A DNA stretch of 64,000 nucleotides from an uncultured Clostridium sp. (GTDB lineage: Bacteria > Bacillota > Clostridia > Lachnospirales > Lachnospiraceae), in contig UQBG01000013.1 of the NCBI GenBank assembly GCA_900539185.1, forward strand, positions 1 to 64,000. The letters run 5' to 3'. How positions within the stretch are numbered: the stretch's first letter is position 1; each line of letters begins with the position of its first letter. Of the stretch, positions 60,001 to 64,000 are shown piece by piece. Both the position numbers and the translations under genes were made by a program. A model generated the notes under the pieces. It did not search any database and was not told the origin of the DNA. It worked only from the letters and a program-made list of their open reading frames with translations.

Positions 60001-60577
60001 ACAGCTCGATCCGGTACGGACAGTCCTCCGTCAGCGGGAATATATCCAGAATGCCTCCCCGAATAGCATATTCACCGGGACCTTCTACTGCATCTACCCG
60101 CTCGTAGCCCAGATCCGTTACCCGACTGCGGAACGCCTGACTGTCAACCGTATCTCCGACCTGTATCGTATAACGATTCTTCCGTAGCTCTTCCAGCTTC
60201 GGAATCCGCTCCAGCAGTGCCTCTGCCGGCAGAATAATCGTTGCTTCCTGTTCCTCTGCCAACAGCTTTAAAATCTCGATTCGCTGCCGTACGATTGCAT
60301 TTCCATGAACATCCGCACTGTAAAACAGTACATCCTTTGCCGGATACGTATATACGCTTCGGTCAAAGAAACGATAGTACTCCTCCAGCTGTCTGGCCCT
60401 TCGTTCTCCATATGTGATAATCACCCGATACTTTGTCTGCCTTCCCAGACAATGAACGGCACAACTAAAGGCGGTATCGGACAAACCGAATACCGCTGTA
60501 CATCCCTTCTGGTTCATTGCCTGCAATATGGACTGATACTGCTCACTCGCCAATATCGGTTCTGTAATTGCTTTCAT
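57062..60577 (-). CDS. mfd: Transcription-repair coupling factor Mfd
   Basis: 1171 residues from ATG 60577 (GAAGGGA upstream; earlier in-frame codons lack a better RBS). It has the UvrB-like N-terminal region (about 1-350), the RNA-polymerase-interacting domain (H-x-N-H-G-I-G-I-Y-R near 505), RecG-like SF2 translocase motifs (G-D-V-G-Y-G-K-T, D-E-E-Q-R-F-G, T-A-T-P-I-P-R-T-L) and the C-terminal TRCF domain. It removes stalled RNA polymerase and recruits UvrA. Downstream of pth, in the conserved Firmicutes order. Confidence 0.96.
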   Translation of the reverse strand: MKAITEPILASEQYQSILQAMNQKGCTAVFGLSDTAFSCAVHCLGRQTKYRVIITYGERRARQLEEYYRFFDRSVYTYPAKDVLFYSADVHGNAIVRQRIEILKLLAEEQEATIILPAEALLERIPKLEELRKNRYTIQVGDTVDSQAFRSRVTDLGYERVDAVEGPGEYAIRGGILDIFPLTEDCPYRIELWGDEVDSLRSFDVESQRSIEEVKALVIYPATEAVLTDERIAAGLKAIEKEHKKTAKTLKDAFQTEAYARLNRAVQALKEELTELHTAIGIDGYLPYFYASLVSILDYFPENTGVFVDEPKRVEESLKAYETEFRENMKSRLEGGYILPGQAELLYSVAEVQHNLEQRSALLCMALQQELPDWKVERSVFWETKTVQSYNNHFDLLIKNVETWKKKGYSIVLLCSSATRAKRITAELEDYEISAFYSEDMERQLRASEVMVAAGRLAKGFEFPEQKLVVVSESDIFQTGEQKKHKRIKPKYSGEKIHSFDDLSVGDYVVHENHGIGIYRGIEKIEVDKVAKDYITIEYKDNSKLYILASQLDVIQKYSSKEGARPKLDKLGGTAWQATKNRVKGHVAGIAKELVNLYAVRQEREGYAYSPDTVWQKEFEEAFPYDETEDQMKAIAETKEDMESHRIMDRLICGDVGYGKTEVAIRAAFKAVQDGKQVAYLVPTTILAQQHFATFLERMQNYPVTVKMLSRFCTPTEQKKILAGLKDGTVDIVIGTHRLLSKDIVYKNLGLLVIDEEQRFGVAHKEKIKQIKKDVDVLTLTATPIPRTLHMSLIGIRSMSLLEEPPVDRQAIQTYVMEYNPELVREAVNRELARGGQVYYVYNRVNDIDLVTSRLQELLPEARIAYAHGQMKERELETIMYQFINGDIDVLVTTTIIETGLDISNVNTMIIQDAENFGLSQLYQLRGRVGRSNRRASAFLMYRKDKMLKETAEKRLQAIREFTDLGSGYRIALRDLEIRGAGNLLGEDQSGHMEAVGYDLYCKMLNDAIREQKGEAVEESFETTVELPMDAYIPASYVKNEFTKLELYKRIAGIDSQEALEDMQDELIDRFGELPSAVENLLEIAMVKSRAHDAYIAEVSRKGQELHFIMYPKAKVNTEKIDTFMKQYNGRMRMDLTKAPAFILRTQPMNRKETLNCVESVINEIHLLIDR

Positions 60578-60632
60578 TGCTATTTCCCTTCTATATTCCA
60601 TTTGCATACAGACATGCACCTGCACTCCTGTA

Positions 60633-61205
60633 CTATGCTTTTTTTACATTTAACTGATTCATGGCCGCTTCGACACCCTGCCCGATTATCAGTTCCACTG
60701 CCCGGCAGGCATCTTCTCTTCCCTGCTCGATCGTCGTCAGTTCTTCTCCTGTAAATCTTCCCAGTACATAGTCTGCCAGATCCCAGTCCTTTGGCTTTGC
60801 TCCGACGCCGACCCGGATACGCGGAAATACCTGTGTTCCCAGATGGGCAATGATATTCTTCATACCATTATGTCCACCGGCGCTTCCCTTTGCCCGAATC
60901 CGAAGACGTCCTACATCCAGATCAATATCATCATAAATCACGATCAGATCCTCTTCCGGATCCAGCTTATAGAAATTCACTGCATCTGCAATGCTTTCTC
61001 CGCTCAGATTCATATAGGTCTGTGGCTTTAAAAGTATGACCTTCTCTCCACTGATCATACCCTTTCCGCAGATTGCCTTATGCTTCTTTTCCTGCATCCC
61101 TATATTATATTTATCTGCCAACTTGTCTATCACCGAAAATCCGATATTGTGTCTTGTTCCTTCATATTCTTTCGTCGGATTTCCCAGACCTGCAACTATT
61201 TTCAT
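60633..61205 (-). CDS. pth: Peptidyl-tRNA hydrolase
   Basis: 190 residues from ATG 61205 (GAGGAA upstream), giving the family start MKIVAGLGNP. The catalytic His is in R-H-N-I-G-F (near 20); N-L-S-G (substrate-binding Asn near 67), D-D-I-D-L (Asp near 93) and G-G-H-N-G-M-K-N (near 113) are all present. It recycles peptidyl-tRNAs dropped from ribosomes. Own promoter at 61241-61269 overlaps the end of the glmU region. Confidence 0.96.
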   Translation of the reverse strand: MKIVAGLGNPTKEYEGTRHNIGFSVIDKLADKYNIGMQEKKHKAICGKGMISGEKVILLKPQTYMNLSGESIADAVNFYKLDPEEDLIVIYDDIDLDVGRLRIRAKGSAGGHNGMKNIIAHLGTQVFPRIRVGVGAKPKDWDLADYVLGRFTGEELTTIEQGREDACRAVELIIGQGVEAAMNQLNVKKA

Positions 61206-61240
61206 GTTCTGTATTCCTCGTATTCTTATCAATCGTATCC

Positions 61241-61269
61241 AGTATAACGGCTTTCCCTTTTAAAGTAAA
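61241..61269 (-). promoter_or_regulatory. Promoter for pth-mfd
   Basis: On the minus strand: -35 TTTACT (61264-61269), 17-base spacer, -10 TATACT (61241-61246), just after the glmU stop. Confidence 0.55.
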
Positions 61270-61273
61270 GTCA

Positions 61274-62014
61274 CTATCGGCTGCGAATAATTGCCGCCGC
61301 CTGAGCAAGCTGCTCCGGCGTATTGACTCCCCGCGTTTCATCTGCACGCTCTGTTGCCATCGCCCCTACAACAATCCCATCTGTCGGCTTCTCGCGATTA
61401 ATAATCTCGATCGTATCTGTCAGATAATATTCCTTCTGTGCATTATCATTGGTAATCTTCATCAGGCTGTCGGACAATGCCTTTGACCGGAATACATACA
61501 TCCCGGAATTGATCTCCCGGATCGCCTGCTCCTTCGGTGTTGCATCCTTCTGTTCCACGATACGAAGGAAGTTCCCTTCTGCATCTCTTACGATTCTTCC
61601 ATATCCGGTTGCATCCTCCAGAAGAGTTGAAAGCACTGTCACCTTCAGATCGTACAGTCGATGATACGCCAGCAGCTCCTCCAGGGTCTTCCCGGTAATA
61701 ATCGGTGTATCTCCACACAGGATCATCGTATCTCCGGAATCACCGATAAAGTCCATTGCACATTTTACTGCATGTCCGGTTCCCAACTGCTGCTCCTGCA
61801 TAACATAGGTTACACCTTCTCCTACCCGATCCTTAACGAGTTCTGCCTTATGCCCCACTACCAGACAGATATCCTCTGCACCGGCAGCTCTGGCTGCATC
61901 GATTACATACTCCACCATTGTCTTTCCATCAATCTCATGCAGCACCTTTGGCAGATCCGACTTCATACGGGTTCCTTTTCCGGCTGCTAATATCACTGCT
62001 TTCAGCTTACTCAT
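61274..62014 (-). CDS. glmU: GlmU-type N-acetylglucosamine-1-phosphate uridylyltransferase, single domain
   Basis: 246 residues, the nucleotidyltransferase half of GlmU only. The start L-A-A-G-K-G-T-R-M-K-S (near 10-20), L-P-K-V-L-H, Q-L-G-T-G-H-A (near 76), G-D-T-P (near 100) and E-I-N-S-G (near 167) are all present. The usual C-terminal left-handed beta-helix acetyltransferase (a further 200 residues) is missing, and the stop is followed by a promoter, not by remnant coding sequence. It makes UDP-GlcNAc; GlcN-1-P acetylation must be done by another protein. Follows the RND gene by 3 bases and precedes pth. Confidence 0.87.
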   Translation of the reverse strand: MSKLKAVILAAGKGTRMKSDLPKVLHEIDGKTMVEYVIDAARAAGAEDICLVVGHKAELVKDRVGEGVTYVMQEQQLGTGHAVKCAMDFIGDSGDTMILCGDTPIITGKTLEELLAYHRLYDLKVTVLSTLLEDATGYGRIVRDAEGNFLRIVEQKDATPKEQAIREINSGMYVFRSKALSDSLMKITNDNAQKEYYLTDTIEIINREKPTDGIVVGAMATERADETRGVNTPEQLAQAAAIIRSR

Positions 62015-62017
62015 CGT

Positions 62018-64000
62018 CTAATCCTCTCTTTCCTCATGCCCTTGTGACCGTTCAACGTCACCGATACCTTCCGCCAACTCCTGTTCGTCTTCCTTCAGCG
62101 TACTTTCATCTCCGATATCCACGGTCTTCATATCCTTCTTCCGATAAATAATATCATAAAATACCGGCACAATAAACAGTGTCATCAAGGTACCGTATAA
62201 CAAACCGCCGATTACTACGATTGCCATACCTTTACCCATGGCAGCTGCCATATCATTACTAAATGCCATAGTGGACATTGCCAGAATCGTTGTCAGGGCT
62301 GTCATCAGAATTGGACGCATACGCGTTTTTCCGGTTTCAACCAGAGCCTCACGTTTCTCCATGCCACCGATTCGGAGCTGATTTACATAATCCACAAACA
62401 CAATACCATTATTTACAATTACACCGGCCAATACCAGGAAGCCCATGAGGCAGATCATGGAGATCTCCTCCCCACTGATAAACAGTGCCAGAAAGCCTCC
62501 CGTAAACGCCAACGGAATCGTCAGCATTACGATAAACGGAGAAACAAGATTCTGGAACTGCGCCACCATAACCAGATAGATCAGTACGATCGCCAGTGCT
62601 ATCATAAGCAGCATATCCTTCAATGCATCATTGACGCTCTCACTCTCACCGGATATCTGGATCGTGATTCCATCCGGAGCCTGATAGTCCTTCAGCTTCG
62701 CTTCTACGTCTCTGGCCAACAGTGTGGTATTATATCCATCCATCGTCGTTGCCGTTACAGACAGATATCTCTGCTGATTCTCCCGGCTGATAGATGCAAC
62801 CGAGGTTCCTTCTTCCACCTTTGCGAACTCACTCAGCTTATGCGTCTCGGTTTCCTGTTCTCCGGATGCATTCGTTGTCGTCACCTCGAATTCATAGTCC
62901 ATCAGATTATCCCGATCTAACGGATGTGTCTCATCTACGATCTGCACCTGATAGTCTTTACCATCCATGGTCAGTGTCGTCGCTACATCCTCCGTCTTCA
63001 GAGCAGATGACAGTTCGCTGAAAATCTGTGCAACCGTCAGATTATACTTCATCGCAGCATCCTTATTAATCGTCAGCTTGATCTGTGTATCTCCTTCCTC
63101 CTGACCGTTACTGATATCTTCCATACCACCGACATCCTCCAGAATCTTCATCACATCCTCAGAGGCTGCCAGCATATCGTCCAGATTCGTTCCATATATA
63201 TCTACCTGCATACCACTGTTCATCAGACTGGACATATCCATGGTAGACAGGGAAACACTGACATCTTCGATGTCCAGATTCGCCAGTGCATCTTCGATTT
63301 TTGTTCCCATAGCCGCATTATTCTTAGCAGCCTTATCTGTAATCAATATATAGAAATAAAAGCTGTTCGTCGCATCTGATGTCTGAACCATCGACATCCC
63401 ACTCGTCGTCATTGCTCCGACCGTCTCTACACCATCGATGTCCAGGATCCGTTCCATCGCTTCGTCTGCGATCTGGAAGTTTTCATCGTCCGAGTTATCG
63501 CTTGCCGTCGTAATCGTAACGGACATCTGATTGCTTCCCATCTCCGGAATCAGGATCAGCCCTGTCCGAAGTGCCTGCAACACAGAGCCTGCCAGCAGAA
63601 CAACTGCCAGTGTAATCGGAATCCATTTCCGCTTTAAGAAGATGCGAAGCACCTTTTCATACGCATTCTGAACCGCCTCAAACCAGCGATGATTCTTCGG
63701 CTTCGTATTCTTCATAACCGTAGCACTCATACTTGGCACAACCGTCAGTGCCACGATCAAACTGGCAATCAGGCTATATGCAATCGTCAGTGCCATATCC
63801 GGGAACAACTGCTTTGCAAGACCATTTGCAAATACGATCGGCAGAAATACACAGATCGTCGTCAGTGTGGAAGCGAAGATCGCACCTGCCACCTGATTGG
63901 CACCCATAACCGCTGCCCGTGCCGCCGGTACGCCTTTATTCCGTAGCCGGTATATATTCTCGATAACGACGATCGAGTTATCCACCAGCATACCGACCCC
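62018..64000 (-). CDS. RND efflux transporter, C-terminal part (N-terminus beyond the right edge)
   Basis: 660 residues are visible, open to base 64000. It starts in TM4 with the proton-relay motif G-M-L-V-D-N-S-I-V-V-I-E-N, continues through TM5-6, the second large extracytoplasmic (porter) region and TM7-12, with a charged acidic tail. The first Asp of the usual D-D pair is kept and the second is Asn, as in Gram-positive SwrC-type members. It exports lipids, surfactants or drugs using the proton gradient. The gene is followed after 3 bases by glmU, with which it may be co-transcribed. Confidence 0.93.
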   Translation of the reverse strand, partial: GVGMLVDNSIVVIENIYRLRNKGVPAARAAVMGANQVAGAIFASTLTTICVFLPIVFANGLAKQLFPDMALTIAYSLIASLIVALTVVPSMSATVMKNTKPKNHRWFEAVQNAYEKVLRIFLKRKWIPITLAVVLLAGSVLQALRTGLILIPEMGSNQMSVTITTASDNSDDENFQIADEAMERILDIDGVETVGAMTTSGMSMVQTSDATNSFYFYILITDKAAKNNAAMGTKIEDALANLDIEDVSVSLSTMDMSSLMNSGMQVDIYGTNLDDMLAASEDVMKILEDVGGMEDISNGQEEGDTQIKLTINKDAAMKYNLTVAQIFSELSSALKTEDVATTLTMDGKDYQVQIVDETHPLDRDNLMDYEFEVTTTNASGEQETETHKLSEFAKVEEGTSVASISRENQQRYLSVTATTMDGYNTTLLARDVEAKLKDYQAPDGITIQISGESESVNDALKDMLLMIALAIVLIYLVMVAQFQNLVSPFIVMLTIPLAFTGGFLALFISGEEISMICLMGFLVLAGVIVNNGIVFVDYVNQLRIGGMEKREALVETGKTRMRPILMTALTTILAMSTMAFSNDMAAAMGKGMAIVVIGGLLYGTLMTLFIVPVFYDIIYRKKDMKTVDIGDESTLKEDEQELAEGIGDVERSQGHEERED

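Noticed and set aside
59314..60066. A 250-codon plus-strand frame opposite mfd
   Set aside because: Proline- and serine-rich shadow of a well-supported gene.

Overview
The window looks like a chromosomal segment of a gut-type Lachnospiraceae (Clostridia, Firmicutes). Pointers are the Firmicutes-type type VII secretion operon with a DUF6382-FHA protein, the CD1871A-type CXXC miniprotein, a bile salt hydrolase, RbsABC-type sugar uptake, the str operon (rpsL-rpsG-fusA-tuf) and the glmU-pth-mfd block. The family-level placement is an inference from gene content and style; no 16S rRNA, rRNA, tRNA, CRISPR array or transposase is visible.

Layout. (1) 1-8391, minus strand: a type VII secretion (T7SSb-like) operon reading leftward: DUF6382-FHA protein, MinD/ParA-like ATPase, EsaB/YukD ubiquitin-like protein, EssC, a WXG100 substrate, a DUF4176 protein and two small helical partners of the kind that precede LXG effectors. 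The effector should lie beyond the left edge. (2) 8623-13044, plus strand: an HD hydrolase, then a thiol/iron-sulfur redox module (TlpA-like lipoprotein, 47-residue CXXC protein, NapH-like ferredoxin membrane protein, two small membrane proteins) and pyruvate kinase. (3) 13101-21698, minus strand: a fructoside-use locus (RbsB-type binding protein, RbsA, RbsC, an intracellular GH32 hydrolase, fructokinase) controlled by a double-length LacI regulator. Three perfect TTTACGTAAA palindromes lie between regulator and operon. (4) 21729-27751: sbcDC, an SseB protein, a four-helix protein and a bile salt hydrolase. (5) 27934-32673: a signalling operon (LuxR-type regulator, hybrid histidine kinase split by a one-base frameshift, double-receiver protein). 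(6) 32854-48438: an AT-rich accessory island bearing a CrtO-like gene, a broken Nim-type gene, an AlbA/schlafen-type ATPase with a slippage-prone repeat, and a tightly packed seven-gene minus-strand operon (UvrD-like helicase with Cas4-like nuclease, PD-(D/E)XK-like zinc-ribbon protein, type III Mod and Res, P-loop kinase, GNAT-PUA protein, ASCH protein). Two XRE regulators (one frameshifted) and an HD dNTPase-like pair complete it. (7) 48728-64000, minus strand: housekeeping genes tuf, fusA, rpsG, rpsL, an HD protein, a HAD phosphatase, two SurA/PrsA-like lipoproteins, mfd, pth, a one-domain glmU and the C-terminal part of an RND transporter running off the right edge.

The best candidate for an undescribed system is the seven-gene operon at 35600-45361, where a type III restriction-modification pair is embedded between a helicase/nuclease pair and a kinase/acetyltransferase/ASCH trio. 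Other points worth a look are the double-sensor LacI protein with its operator array, the MinD-containing T7SS operon that shows no EssB/EsaA/EssA inside the window, and three homopolymer-associated frameshifts or slippage tracts.
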